A model generated the notes under the pieces. That model made no database searches and was not told the origin of the DNA. It saw only the letters and a list, made by a program, of their open reading frames with translations. Shown piece after piece: positions 1 to 7,267 of a stretch of DNA of 24,056 nucleotides. The DNA is from an uncultured Chloroflexota bacterium (GTDB lineage: Bacteria; Chloroflexota; Anaerolineae; Aggregatilineales; Phototrophicaceae): assembly GCA_903904765.1 (NCBI GenBank), contig CAIVEA010000062.1, forward strand, positions 1 through 24,056, in the 5' to 3' direction. The stretch's first letter is position 1. Each line of letters starts with the position of its first letter. A program made the translations under genes and the position numbers.

Positions 1-276
1 CAGATCAAAGTTCACATCGCCCCATGCGCTGTAGATCAAGGCGCTGCCATCCGGTGCAAGCGCGGGCAGCCCTTCGGTGCGCGTCAGCCGCAGCAGCGTG
101 GCGGCCAACCCGCGCTGCACATCTACGAGGTAAATGTCCCCGAACAGATGTCGTTCACGCTTGAGCGTCGTCCAGTCACCATGTGGCAAACCGCGTCCCA
201 ACCCAACCGCCACCAGCAGTAGCGCCAACATCACCATCCACACGGCGAAGGCGAAGATGATTTTGTTCAGAGTCAT
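1..276 (-). CDS. Membrane-anchored beta-propeller (TolB/PD40-like) protein, N-terminal part, runs off the left edge
   Basis: The minus-strand frame is open from an ATG at 276 to base 1, giving 92 residues with no stop, so the gene continues outside the window. Residues 5-26 form one hydrophobic helix (FAFAVWMVMLALLLVAVGL), an N-terminal anchor or uncleaved signal. Residues 47-82 read DIYLVDVQRG, then LAPDGSALIYSAW, which is the pattern of a PD40/WD40-like blade in TolB-type propellers. The likely role is an extracytoplasmic propeller domain on a membrane tether; the ligand is unknown. It is transcribed away from the sortase gene, and a TATAAT hexamer on the minus strand (377-372) lies in the shared gap. 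The fold call rests on about one blade, so it is moderate. Confidence 0.7.
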   Translation of the reverse strand, partial: MTLNKIIFAFAVWMVMLALLLVAVGLGRGLPHGDWTTLKRERHLFGDIYLVDVQRGLAATLLRLTRTEGLPALAPDGSALIYSAWGDVNFDL

Positions 277-308
277 TTACAAATTTTCGATTAAGGGGCG
301 CAAGGTTG

Positions 309-337
309 TTGCAAGGTTGTGGAGATCAAATTATGAT
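309..337 (+). promoter_or_regulatory. Probable sigma70-type promoter of the sortase operon with a tandem direct repeat over the -35
   Basis: TTGCAA (309-314) and TATGAT (332-337) are separated by 17 bases. The -35 box overlaps a direct repeat, GCAAGGTTGT at 300-309 and again at 311-320, one helical turn apart. That spacing is typical of a regulator binding on one DNA face. The predicted transcript start is near 344, leaving a leader of about 36 nt without an obvious Shine-Dalgarno sequence before the ATG at 380. Confidence 0.5.
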
Positions 338-379
338 GTAACAAACCTGTGATAAACAAGATTCAACCTAAATTATAGC

Positions 380-1075
380 ATGCCTTCTCAGCGCCGCCGA
401 TTAGCCGTTTATAGCCATCGCCGTAGTTCAGCCACTACCGTGTTGAATTTCATGCTGTTTGGCATTGTGCTGGGCATGGCCTATCTGATGCTGGACTTGT
501 TCCAGAACCGCGCCATCGTCGCTCCACCGACGGTTGCGCCCTTTCCAACCTCCACACCGCCGCTGACACTCAGCACTCCCTCACCACAGCCGCAACCGAC
601 GCTGGGCGTGACCAACACGCCGATGCAGATGTCGCTCACCGCAGTGCTGGAAACGGTGCTGATCGTGCCGACAGCCGGTGTGAACAGCCCGGTGGTGGAA
701 GTGTATGTGGGCGGGACGAGTTGGGATGTGAGCGATCTGGGCAACCATGTTGGTCATCTGCAAGGCACAGCTACATGGGATAATCCGGTGGGCAACATCG
801 GTTTGGCGGGTCATGTGGAACGGGCGGACGGCTCTAATGGGGTGTTCGCTTCGTTGAGCGCCGTGCAGTTGGATGATCCGATTATCGTGAAGCGCGGCGG
901 CCAGCAGTGGACGTATGCCATTAGCAGCATCGAGCGCGTGAAACCGGATGACCTGACTGTCCTCTATCCGACAAATGACCATAGTCGGCTCACGCTCATC
1001 ACCTGCGATGACTACGACATCGTGAATAACGCCTACCGTGACCGATTGGTGGTTGTGGCTGAACGGGTGAGCTAA
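380..1075 (+). CDS. Sortase (cysteine transpeptidase)
   Basis: This 231-residue protein has the order expected of a membrane-bound sortase. It starts with a basic N-terminus and a transmembrane helix at about 21-42, followed by a Pro/Thr/Ser-rich stalk (49-82) and a catalytic domain at about 95-231. The triad is visible: His145 in GLAGHV, Cys209 in TLITC, and Arg222 in the RLVVVA strand, which aligns with the SrtA arginine. Sortases cleave LPxTG-like sorting signals of exported proteins and join them to the envelope. The subclass cannot be set from the motifs alone. No protein in the window ends in a sorting signal followed by a hydrophobic tail, so substrates lie elsewhere. The next gene begins five bases after the stop, so the two are probably co-transcribed. 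Confidence 0.9.
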   Translation: MPSQRRRLAVYSHRRSSATTVLNFMLFGIVLGMAYLMLDLFQNRAIVAPPTVAPFPTSTPPLTLSTPSPQPQPTLGVTNTPMQMSLTAVLETVLIVPTAGVNSPVVEVYVGGTSWDVSDLGNHVGHLQGTATWDNPVGNIGLAGHVERADGSNGVFASLSAVQLDDPIIVKRGGQQWTYAISSIERVKPDDLTVLYPTNDHSRLTLITCDDYDIVNNAYRDRLVVVAERVS

Positions 1076-1080
1076 AGCCG

Positions 1081-1752
1081 ATGACCACATCATGGGCGCG
1101 CCGCCTGCTCAATCCCCTATGGGCGGTGCCGCCAGTGGTGGATTTCACCGTACAAGCCCCCTTGCCGGAATGCACCCGCCGCATCGCGGAAGCCGCCCGC
1201 CCCAGCTTGAACCGCCTGCACCTGCGTAACCTGTTCGCGGATGGTCGCCGTTACTATCTGAACCCCTCGCCGCAAGGCTTCCACATGACCAGCAATAGCA
1301 AAATCCCATGGCAGCGGCGTGCCCGCACCACGCAGGCCGCTGTGCTGATGGCGGAACTCATCCCGGATGGTGAGGCAGGGACGCGCATCCGATTGCGCTC
1401 GCGCATGAAGCTGTTCTACTTCCTCGACACCTTCATCGTCCCCGGTTTCATGGCTTCGATTCTGGTTTTCGTGCCTATTCACCCGTTGCTGATCGCCCTG
1501 TTCATCGGGGTGCTGTTTGGCCTATCATGGGTCGGCCACCGACTGACGGCGGCGCTGCAAGTGGCGGACATGATTTACTTCATCCGCAAGGCGCTGGAAG
1601 ATGTCACACCGGGCATCGTGGGCGCATTAGGTGCGGGTGCGGAAGATGTGGTCAGGCCGGGCGGCAACTTCCGGCAGGCGTGGGAACGGTTTTACAACGA
1701 GCACCAGAATGAGCGTGAACGTGACGACGACAGCGATTTGGAAGCAGATTAA
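1081..1752 (+). CDS. Two-helix membrane protein of unknown function, downstream of the sortase
   Basis: I do not recognise a family for this 223-residue protein. Residues 1-110 are soluble, rich in Arg and aromatic residues, and look like a small alpha/beta domain. Two hydrophobic helices follow at about 113-131 and 134-151, separated by a short VPIHP turn. An amphipathic segment (155-205) and a very acidic/basic tail (NERERDDDSDLEAD) close the protein. Both ends should lie on the same side of the membrane. It starts five bases after the sortase stop, and its 3' end overlaps the next gene, so it is the middle member of a translationally coupled trio. A role in sortase function would be a guess from position only. 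Confidence 0.8.
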   Translation: MTTSWARRLLNPLWAVPPVVDFTVQAPLPECTRRIAEAARPSLNRLHLRNLFADGRRYYLNPSPQGFHMTSNSKIPWQRRARTTQAAVLMAELIPDGEAGTRIRLRSRMKLFYFLDTFIVPGFMASILVFVPIHPLLIALFIGVLFGLSWVGHRLTAALQVADMIYFIRKALEDVTPGIVGALGAGAEDVVRPGGNFRQAWERFYNEHQNERERDDDSDLEAD

Positions 1753-2482
1753 CCACCTCGAAGCCATTTCCATGACCGCCCTCCCCGCGCAGCGCACGGC
1801 CTATCTGGACGGATGGGTGCTGCGCTTTTCGTCCGGCTTCACACGGCGGGCAAACGCTGTTCATCCGTTGTACGGGATGCCGGATGATCTGCCCGCTGCG
1901 GTGGCGGCCTGCGAACAACGCTATGCCGCACACGGGCTGCCGACGGTGTTCAAACTCACGCCCGCTATCCCGCCCGTGCTGGAGACGCTGCTGCGCGAAC
2001 GCGGCTATGCCGGAGAAGCCGGCGCGAGTGTACAGGTGGCCTCTGTGCGTGGTGTCGCGGCGTTTGAGGGTGTGGAAATCACTCCTGCGCTGACCGAAGA
2101 ATGGCTGGCGGCCTATTTCCGGCTGAACGAACGTCCGCTGGCGCACCTGCCCATCATGCGCGATATGCTCACGCGCATTCCGTGTGCGGCGGGGTTCGCG
2201 GCGTTGCGTCACGATGGGCGAATTGCTGCGTTAGGGCTGGGCGTGGCAGATGGCGATCATCTGGGGCTGTTCGACATCGCTACCGACCCGACGCTGCGAC
2301 GGCAGGGGTTGGGGCGGCGGTTGGTGCAGGGCATTCTGAATTGGGGCGCGGAAGCGGGCGCAGCACACGCCTATCTACAAGTGCTGCCCACCAATACCCC
2401 CGCGTTGAATTTGTATTCCCAACTCGGTTTTGCGGAAGTGTATCCGTACACCTACTTCAGCCGCCCGAACGCGCCTGCGTAA
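1709..2482 (+). CDS. GNAT-family N-acetyltransferase
   Basis: With the ATG at 1709 the protein has 257 residues. Residues 36-55 match the pattern WVLRF..G.T.RANAVHPLYG seen in the N-terminal half of two-domain GNAT proteins. The C-terminal half has the acetyl-CoA motif RRQGLGRR (197-204) and the closing motif NTPALNLYSQLGF (229-241). The substrate is unknown. The frame stays open upstream to an ATG at 1631, but that start lies deep inside the preceding gene. The ATG at 1772 would remove the conserved first helix (INHLEAIS.TALPAQ), so 1709 is preferred; it gives a 44-base overlap with the preceding gene in another frame. No good Shine-Dalgarno is visible, which fits translational coupling. Confidence 0.85.
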   Translation: MSVNVTTTAIWKQINHLEAISMTALPAQRTAYLDGWVLRFSSGFTRRANAVHPLYGMPDDLPAAVAACEQRYAAHGLPTVFKLTPAIPPVLETLLRERGYAGEAGASVQVASVRGVAAFEGVEITPALTEEWLAAYFRLNERPLAHLPIMRDMLTRIPCAAGFAALRHDGRIAALGLGVADGDHLGLFDIATDPTLRRQGLGRRLVQGILNWGAEAGAAHAYLQVLPTNTPALNLYSQLGFAEVYPYTYFSRPNAPA

Positions 2483-2600
2483 ACAGCTGCCTGCATTCCC
2501 CAATGCGCTTTCGTAACGGCATCCTCGCAGTCATTTTGTTCCCTTCGCCCTGACACCCAACGGGGAGTTAGATTTGAAGGTCTCACGCTGGAATGATCTA

Positions 2601-2628
2601 ATGGCAGTTCGGCAATTCGCGTTATAAT
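2601..2628 (+). promoter_or_regulatory. Probable promoter of ilvD
   Basis: A perfect -10 hexamer TATAAT lies at 2623-2628, with ATGGCA (4 of 6 to the -35 consensus) at 2601-2606 and a 16-base spacer. The predicted start is near 2635, giving a leader of about 27 nt with GAGGAG in front of the ATG at 2662. The leader is too short for an attenuator or T-box. Confidence 0.6.
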
Positions 2629-2661
2629 TTGTAGCCAACACCGCACACCGAGGAGAATACA

Positions 2662-4368
2662 ATGTCTGACTCGCCTGAAATCCGTGATCACGTTCGTGCC
2701 GCCATGAACGCCCGCAGTCGCACGCTGCTGGCGGGCGATGACCGCGCTGCCGCCCGTTCCATGCTCAAGGCTATCGGCTTGACCGATGAAGACCTCGCCA
2801 AACCCCTGATCGGTATCGCCAACACATGGACGGAAGTCGGGCCATGCAACTTCCATCTGCGGGCGCTGGCACACAAGATGAAGGAAGGCATCCGCGCTGC
2901 GGGTGGCACGCCGCTGGAGTTCAACACCGTCAGCATTTCGGACGGCATCACGATGGGGACGGAAGGCATGAAAGCCTCGCTCATCAGCCGTGAAATGATC
3001 GCGGACAGCATCGAACTGATCGCCCGCGCCAACTATTTCGATGGCATCATCGCCCTCGCCGCCTGCGACAAAACCATGCCCGGTGCAATCATGGCGCTGC
3101 TGCGGCTCGACATCCCCTCGTTCATGCTGTACGGCGGCTCGATTGCCCCCGGAAACTATCGCGGCAAGGATATTACCGTTCAGGAAGTTTTTGAAGCCAT
3201 CGGCGCGTATGCTGCCGGAAAAATTACGCAGGAAGAATTCAAAGAGATTGAAGATGTGGCCTGCCCCGGCCCCGGCGCATGCGGCGGTCAATTCACTGCC
3301 AACACAATGGCGACTCTATCGGAACTGATCGGCATCTGCCCGATGGGTTTTGCTGATGTGCCTGCCGCTGATAAAGAAAAAGAAGCTGTTGCCTATCGCG
3401 CTGGCGAACTCATCCTGAAGATGGTGGAAGCCGACCTGCGCCCCAGCCAGATCGTCACCCGCAAGGCGCTAGAAAACGGTATGGCCTCCGTCGCTTGCAC
3501 CGGCGGCTCGACCAATGCCGTGCTGCACACGCTGGCCTTCGCCCGTGAAGCTGGCATCCCGTGGACGCTGGAGGACATCGAAGCCATCAACAAGCACACG
3601 CCGCTGATCTGCGACCTGAAGCCCACCGGCAAATACACCGCGCTGGACGTGCATAAGGCGGGCGGCATTCGCCTGATCGCACAGCGGTTGGTGGAAGGCG
3701 GCTATGTGGACGGCAGCGCCATGACCTGCACCGGCAAGACGCTGGCTGAAGAAGCTGCCAGCGCCAAGGAAACTGCCGGTCAGCAAGTGATTCACTCCTT
3801 CGCCAACCCCATCAGCGCCAACGGCGGCCTCCACATCCTGACAGGCAACCTCGCCCCGCGTGGCAGCGTCATCAAGCTGAAGGGGACTGAACCGCGTGTC
3901 CATCGCGGGCCAGCACGCATTTTCAACCGCGAAGAAGACGCGATGCAGGCCGTCCAGCACCGCAAGATCGTGGCGGGGGATGTGGTCGTCATCCGTTACG
4001 AAGGGCCAGTGGGTGGCCCCGGTATGCGCGAAATGCTGGGCGTGACCGCCGCCATCACCGGGCAGGGCTTGGGCGCAGATGTGCTGCTTATCACCGATGG
4101 GCGCTTCTCCGGCGCAACACGCGGCCTGTGCATCGGTCATGTCGCCCCGGAAGCCATGCTAGGCGGCCCGATCGGGCTGATTCAGGAAGGCGACATCATC
4201 CATGTGGATATTGATGCCCGTTCGATCAACGTCGAACTGAGCGACGAAGAACTGGCGCAGCGCAAGGCCGCGTGGCAAGCGCCCGCCCCGCACTACACAC
4301 GCGGCGTGATGGCGAAATACGCCCGCGCTGCATCGCAGGCGGACGACGGCGCGAACACCAACCCGTAA
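2662..4368 (+). CDS. ilvD: Dihydroxy-acid dehydratase
   Basis: IlvD removes water from 2,3-dihydroxy-isovalerate and 2,3-dihydroxy-3-methylvalerate to give the 2-oxo acids of valine, leucine and isoleucine synthesis, in the cytoplasm. At 568 residues it has the normal family length. Iron-sulfur ligand cysteines are visible at Cys62 (VGPCNFH), Cys135 (ACDKTMPG) and Cys207 ([10 protein letters not shown]). Asp136-Lys137 is the expected metal site with its modified lysine. The C-terminal signature [14 protein letters not shown] is intact. GAGGAG precedes the ATG. No other branched-chain amino acid gene is near, so the gene stands alone under its own promoter. The family call is very secure; which cluster type it carries (2Fe-2S or 4Fe-4S) is not decided by the sequence alone. 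Confidence 0.98.
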   Translation: MSDSPEIRDHVRAAMNARSRTLLAGDDRAAARSMLKAIGLTDEDLAKPLIGIANTWTEVGPCNFHLRALAHKMKEGIRAAGGTPLEFNTVSISDGITMGTEGMKASLISREMIADSIELIARANYFDGIIALAACDKTMPGAIMALLRLDIPSFMLYGGSIAPGNYRGKDITVQEVFEAIGAYAAGKITQEEFKEIEDVACPGPGACGGQFTANTMATLSELIGICPMGFADVPAADKEKEAVAYRAGELILKMVEADLRPSQIVTRKALENGMASVACTGGSTNAVLHTLAFAREAGIPWTLEDIEAINKHTPLICDLKPTGKYTALDVHKAGGIRLIAQRLVEGGYVDGSAMTCTGKTLAEEAASAKETAGQQVIHSFANPISANGGLHILTGNLAPRGSVIKLKGTEPRVHRGPARIFNREEDAMQAVQHRKIVAGDVVVIRYEGPVGGPGMREMLGVTAAITGQGLGADVLLITDGRFSGATRGLCIGHVAPEAMLGGPIGLIQEGDIIHVDIDARSINVELSDEELAQRKAAWQAPAPHYTRGVMAKYARAASQADDGANTNP

Positions 4369-4381
4369 TCCTTCGCCGGCG

Positions 4382-4435
4382 AACCTCACCCCCTACCCCC
4401 TCTCCATCACGCTGAGTACAACTATAGAGAGGGGG
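4382..4435. repeat. Dispersed hairpin repeat, simple copy (apparently unfilled)
   Basis: The sequence begins AACCTCACCCCCT and continues into a hairpin. Arm CCCCCTCTCCAT (4396-4407) pairs with ATAGAGAGGGGG (4424-4435) with one mismatch, around a 16-base loop CACGCTGAGTACAACT. The same left flank and a loop identical at 13 of 16 positions recur at 15140-15244, where a 55-bp palindromic element separates flank and hairpin. It sits just downstream of ilvD and may help end its transcript, although no T-run follows. Confidence 0.75.
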
Positions 4436-4467
4436 AATTGAAGTGCGGCATAGAGGGGGTGAAATCA

Positions 4468-4490
4468 ATGCCCTGCTCATGGCGGGGCAT
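4468..4490 (+). other. Small hairpin in the leader of the phosphodiesterase gene
   Basis: ATGCCCTGC (4468-4476) pairs with GCGGGGCAT (4482-4490), with one G-T wobble and a five-base loop TCATG. CTTGTTG follows, a poor T-run, so it is at best a weak terminator or leader structure. It lies about 40 bases before the next start codon. Confidence 0.35.
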
Positions 4491-4531
4491 CTTGTTGTAC
4501 CCGATCAACCACGTAGTAAGGAACACCTCGT

Positions 4532-5335
4532 ATGACGCACAAACTCCTGTTCATCATCCTCGATGGTTGCCGCCCGGACGCGCTGCAACAGGCCAACACC
4601 CCCGCGCTGGATGCGCTCTGGCAGGGCGGCTCGGTCACATGGCAGGGGCGTTCGGTTATGCCCAGCATCACGCTCCCCTGTCACAACACCATGTTCCGCA
4701 GCGTCCTGCCGGATGTGCATGGCGTGATAGACAACGTGTTCAACCCGCTGGCGCTCAACTTCCCTAGTTTCGTAGATTCGGCGGCGCTGGCGGGCAAACG
4801 CTGCGCCATGTTCTACTCGTGGGAACAACTACGCGACCTGAACCACCCCGGCAACATGCGTGCCACGCACTATCGTTTCGCAGATTATGGCGACGATAAC
4901 GACACCCCCGTTGCGCTGGCCGCCGCCGAGTATTTAGCGAACGAACAGCCGGATTTGCTGGTGCTGTACATGGGTGATGTAGACATTCACGGGCATCTGT
5001 ACGGCTGGATGTCGCCGGATTACCTCGGTGCGATTGAACGCAACGACAGCGCCATCGGGCAGGTGCTGGCACGGATGGAACAGGCTGGCTTGCGTGAGGA
5101 CTATCATGTGCTGGTGCTGGCCGATCATGGCGGCCACGACACCGATCACGGCACGGACATGCCGGAGGATATGCTCATCCCGTTCATCCTGAACGGGGCG
5201 CGCATCCGTGCCGGCCACACCATTCGCTCACCGTTCAGCTTGCTGGATGTCGCACCGACAGTGGCGCGCCTGCTGGAATTCGACGCGCCCAGCGAGTGGC
5301 AGGGACGGCCTTTGATCGAGGCGTTCGTGGATTAG
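4532..5335 (+). CDS. Alkaline phosphatase-fold phosphodiesterase / nucleotide pyrophosphatase-like hydrolase
   Basis: This 267-residue protein carries the two-metal site of the nucleotide pyrophosphatase/phosphodiesterase branch of the alkaline phosphatase superfamily. The pieces are Asp11 (LDGCRPD), the Thr47 nucleophile (SITLPCH), Asp151 and His155 (DVDIHGH), Asp198-His199 (LADHGGH) and His206 (DHGTD). It should hydrolyse a phosphomonoester or phosphodiester; the substrate cannot be told. There is no signal peptide, so it is probably cytoplasmic, unlike many relatives. AAGGA at 4518-4522 precedes the ATG. The 3' end meets the opposing Uma2 gene: the two stop codons share the four bases at 5332-5335, so the genes are convergent with no gap. 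Confidence 0.88.
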   Translation: MTHKLLFIILDGCRPDALQQANTPALDALWQGGSVTWQGRSVMPSITLPCHNTMFRSVLPDVHGVIDNVFNPLALNFPSFVDSAALAGKRCAMFYSWEQLRDLNHPGNMRATHYRFADYGDDNDTPVALAAAEYLANEQPDLLVLYMGDVDIHGHLYGWMSPDYLGAIERNDSAIGQVLARMEQAGLREDYHVLVLADHGGHDTDHGTDMPEDMLIPFILNGARIRAGHTIRSPFSLLDVAPTVARLLEFDAPSEWQGRPLIEAFVD

Positions 5336-5895
5336 GCGAACGTGCCTTCCGGGGGGAACAGATCGCGCACGGACACACGGAAACCGGGCAGAACCGTTCC
5401 CCCTTCCAGCGTATCCGTCAGGATCAAGAATTGGCGATCCGTCGCCGTCAACACTTCAATCATCTGCCGCTTCGGGTAAATAATCCACACCATGCGGCTG
5501 CCCTGTGCCAGCATCAGCAGCGCCTTATCCAACATGAAGCGGTCACTCTGACCGTCTGACTGCACTTCCACCACCAGATCGGGCATATACGGGGCTGCCC
5601 CGCTGCTAACCAGCGGAGCGCGTTCCCGCACCACGAACGACAGATCGGGGATGAAGTCACTCGTCCCATCAGGCAGGCGATAACGCGCTTCGGTCAGCGC
5701 ATAGCCTAACGGGTGCTGCTGCAAGAACATCACGAGAAAATGGGACAACATCGAAATGATATAGGCGTGAAGCTGACTGGGTATTTTCTCGACAATATCC
5801 CCTTCCAGAAGTTCAAAGCGGCGGCTGGCATTCTCAGGCAGCGCGAGGAATGCATCAAAATCCGCCGCTGTCAATTTGTCGCGAACGATCATCAT
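5332..5895 (-). CDS. Uma2-family (DUF820) PD-(D/E)XK nuclease-like protein
   Basis: The 187-residue protein matches the Uma2 family, widespread in cyanobacteria and Chloroflexota and assigned to the PD-(D/E)XK restriction-endonuclease-like fold. Visible core residues are Asp84 in FIPDLSFV, Glu110 in PDLVVEVQS, and Lys124 in the following helix. The family's closing strand is seen as MVWIIYPKRQMIEVL. The residues needed for catalysis appear present, but biological roles of Uma2 proteins are largely unknown. The start is a double ATG (5895 and 5892); AAAGG just upstream fits the second slightly better. The stop overlaps that of the plus-strand phosphodiesterase gene. Confidence 0.88.
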   Translation of the reverse strand: MMIVRDKLTAADFDAFLALPENASRRFELLEGDIVEKIPSQLHAYIISMLSHFLVMFLQQHPLGYALTEARYRLPDGTSDFIPDLSFVVRERAPLVSSGAAPYMPDLVVEVQSDGQSDRFMLDKALLMLAQGSRMVWIIYPKRQMIEVLTATDRQFLILTDTLEGGTVLPGFRVSVRDLFPPEGTFA

Positions 5896-5948
5896 GCGGC
5901 CTTTCTACTCATCCTCACTATAAGCCGATTCCGTCCATTTCATTCCAG

Positions 5949-7136
5949 TTACTCCGTTTGCGCCCATTCGATGAAGGCGGACTGCACTTCATTGGTGGGC
6001 AGGTCTTCCAGAGTCGCGCCGTTGGCCTGAAGCCATGTGCGGTAATACAACTGCGTGACGGCGGCCTGCGCTTCGGTGGGCAGCGCCTTCAACGACAGCA
6101 TGATCTCGATCACCTGATCCCGGACATTCAGGATAGCGCGTTGAACGGGAGGCAGCGGGAACACGCCCTGTATACCGGAGGGTTCGAGTGCGTCGCTCAA
6201 CGTCTCCACTGTACCGGACTTGCCGCCTTCGGAGAGCCGCAATAGCGCCCACACTTTCGCCACGCGCACCCCGTCCGCCAGCCCTTCCTCCTGCGCTGTC
6301 GCATACACATACACCACCCAGTCGCTACTGGCCGTCGGCGGCCATGCCTCCGGGAACGGTGGCGTGACTCGCATTTGCCAGCCCAACCACGTCTCCGGCT
6401 TCTGCACCGCGTCCCATGCCGCGTTCAAATCGGTTCGCAAATGGACAGGGTACAAATCGGGTAATAACGGCTGTTCCACCGCCGTTGGTGCGGGGGTGAC
6501 ATTGATCGAATCGCCAGCAGGTTGATCGTTCAAAGCTACCGCCTGCGTGTCCGGTGCGGCAGCCACCGTTGACATGATCGCCATCGTCCCACCCGTCGCC
6601 GCCAGCATCAGCGCCAGCGTCACCACCGCCCCTACCATGCGCCCCAGCCCAACTGGACGCGGCAATAGGCGAATCACCAGCAGAGCGATTTGCAGGCCGA
6701 CCCAGAACAACGCGCCAAAAACTATCAGCGCGATCATGAACAAAAACGAATCCAGCGTATCCGATGAGTTGCGAGTCGTATTGGACGAGAATAGATCACT
6801 ACCGGACTCGAACGGGTTGAACAGCGATAGGTCAATGCGCTGGCTCACCTCATTGTCGGTATCGGCGCTGGTCTTAACCACCGAGAACAGGCTACTCCAT
6901 GCGGCAGTCGCCATAGTGACCGCGAACGACAGCACCACTGCGCCCAGCGCCAGCGGCAGCACACTGATGAGCGACGGTTTTTCGGGGCGCATCAGGTACA
7001 GGGGGACAACTACCGACAGGATGACCGCTGCCCACCGCGCCAACTGTGGCAAGCAACCTTCGCGGGGCGTGAAGGCCAGCACTCCACCGCACAACAACAA
7101 TACCGCCGCCACACTCCCGAATAACATACTCGTCAT
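5949..7136 (-). CDS. Polytopic membrane protein with a large C-terminal soluble domain, unknown function
   Basis: I do not recognise this 395-residue protein. Five hydrophobic segments are visible at about 4-22, 32-49, 56-82, 131-157 and 165-190. A Ser/Asn/Asp-rich loop (88-128) lies between helices 3 and 4. After helix 5 a Pro/Thr-containing linker (195-220) leads to a soluble domain (about 222-395) that starts LYPVHLRTDLNAAWDAVQ and is mostly helical towards the end. With five helices the N-terminus and the C-terminal domain lie on opposite sides of the membrane, and the domain is more likely outside. A TATGAT box lies upstream. The spacing of 53 bases to the Uma2 gene would allow read-through into it. 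Confidence 0.8.
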   Translation of the reverse strand: MTSMLFGSVAAVLLLCGGVLAFTPREGCLPQLARWAAVILSVVVPLYLMRPEKPSLISVLPLALGAVVLSFAVTMATAAWSSLFSVVKTSADTDNEVSQRIDLSLFNPFESGSDLFSSNTTRNSSDTLDSFLFMIALIVFGALFWVGLQIALLVIRLLPRPVGLGRMVGAVVTLALMLAATGGTMAIMSTVAAAPDTQAVALNDQPAGDSINVTPAPTAVEQPLLPDLYPVHLRTDLNAAWDAVQKPETWLGWQMRVTPPFPEAWPPTASSDWVVYVYATAQEEGLADGVRVAKVWALLRLSEGGKSGTVETLSDALEPSGIQGVFPLPPVQRAILNVRDQVIEIMLSLKALPTEAQAAVTQLYYRTWLQANGATLEDLPTNEVQSAFIEWAQTE

Positions 7137-7166
7137 TAGACACCCCCAAGCCGGAATCTATTGTCT

Positions 7167-7196
7167 ATCATAAACGTGAGTGCAACAGCGGTGCAA
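7167..7196 (-). promoter_or_regulatory. Possible promoter of the polytopic membrane protein gene
   Basis: On the minus strand TTGCAC (7196-7191) and TATGAT (7172-7167) are separated by 18 bases. The -10 matches at 5 of 6 positions and the -35 at only 3. The start codon at 7136 is about 24 bases past the predicted transcript start. Confidence 0.4.
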
Positions 7197-7210
7197 AAGA
7201 GGGCAACAGG

Positions 7211-7248
7211 CAAATAAAATCCCCCCGACCACAAGGGAACAGGGGGAA
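7211..7248 (-). terminator. Probable intrinsic terminator after the chemoreceptor gene
   Basis: Read on the minus strand, TCCCCC (7247-7242) pairs with GGGGGA (7225-7220) around a G/T-rich loop and is followed by TTTTATTTG. It begins about 20 bases after the stop codon at 7268. The stem is short, so efficiency is uncertain. Confidence 0.5.
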
Positions 7249-7267
7249 TACGGTAGTGAAGAAAGGC

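Noticed and set aside
1631..1708. Upstream extension of the GNAT gene to the ATG at 1631
   Set aside because: It would overlap the preceding gene by more than 120 bases, has no homology-like features, and the conserved first helix is already covered from 1709.
7220..7248. CCCCCGACCA and GGGGGAATA shared with element copy B, as a third copy of the 55-bp element
   Set aside because: Only 9-10-base matches; the 23-base interior and outer arms are absent, so it is better explained as an ordinary terminator.
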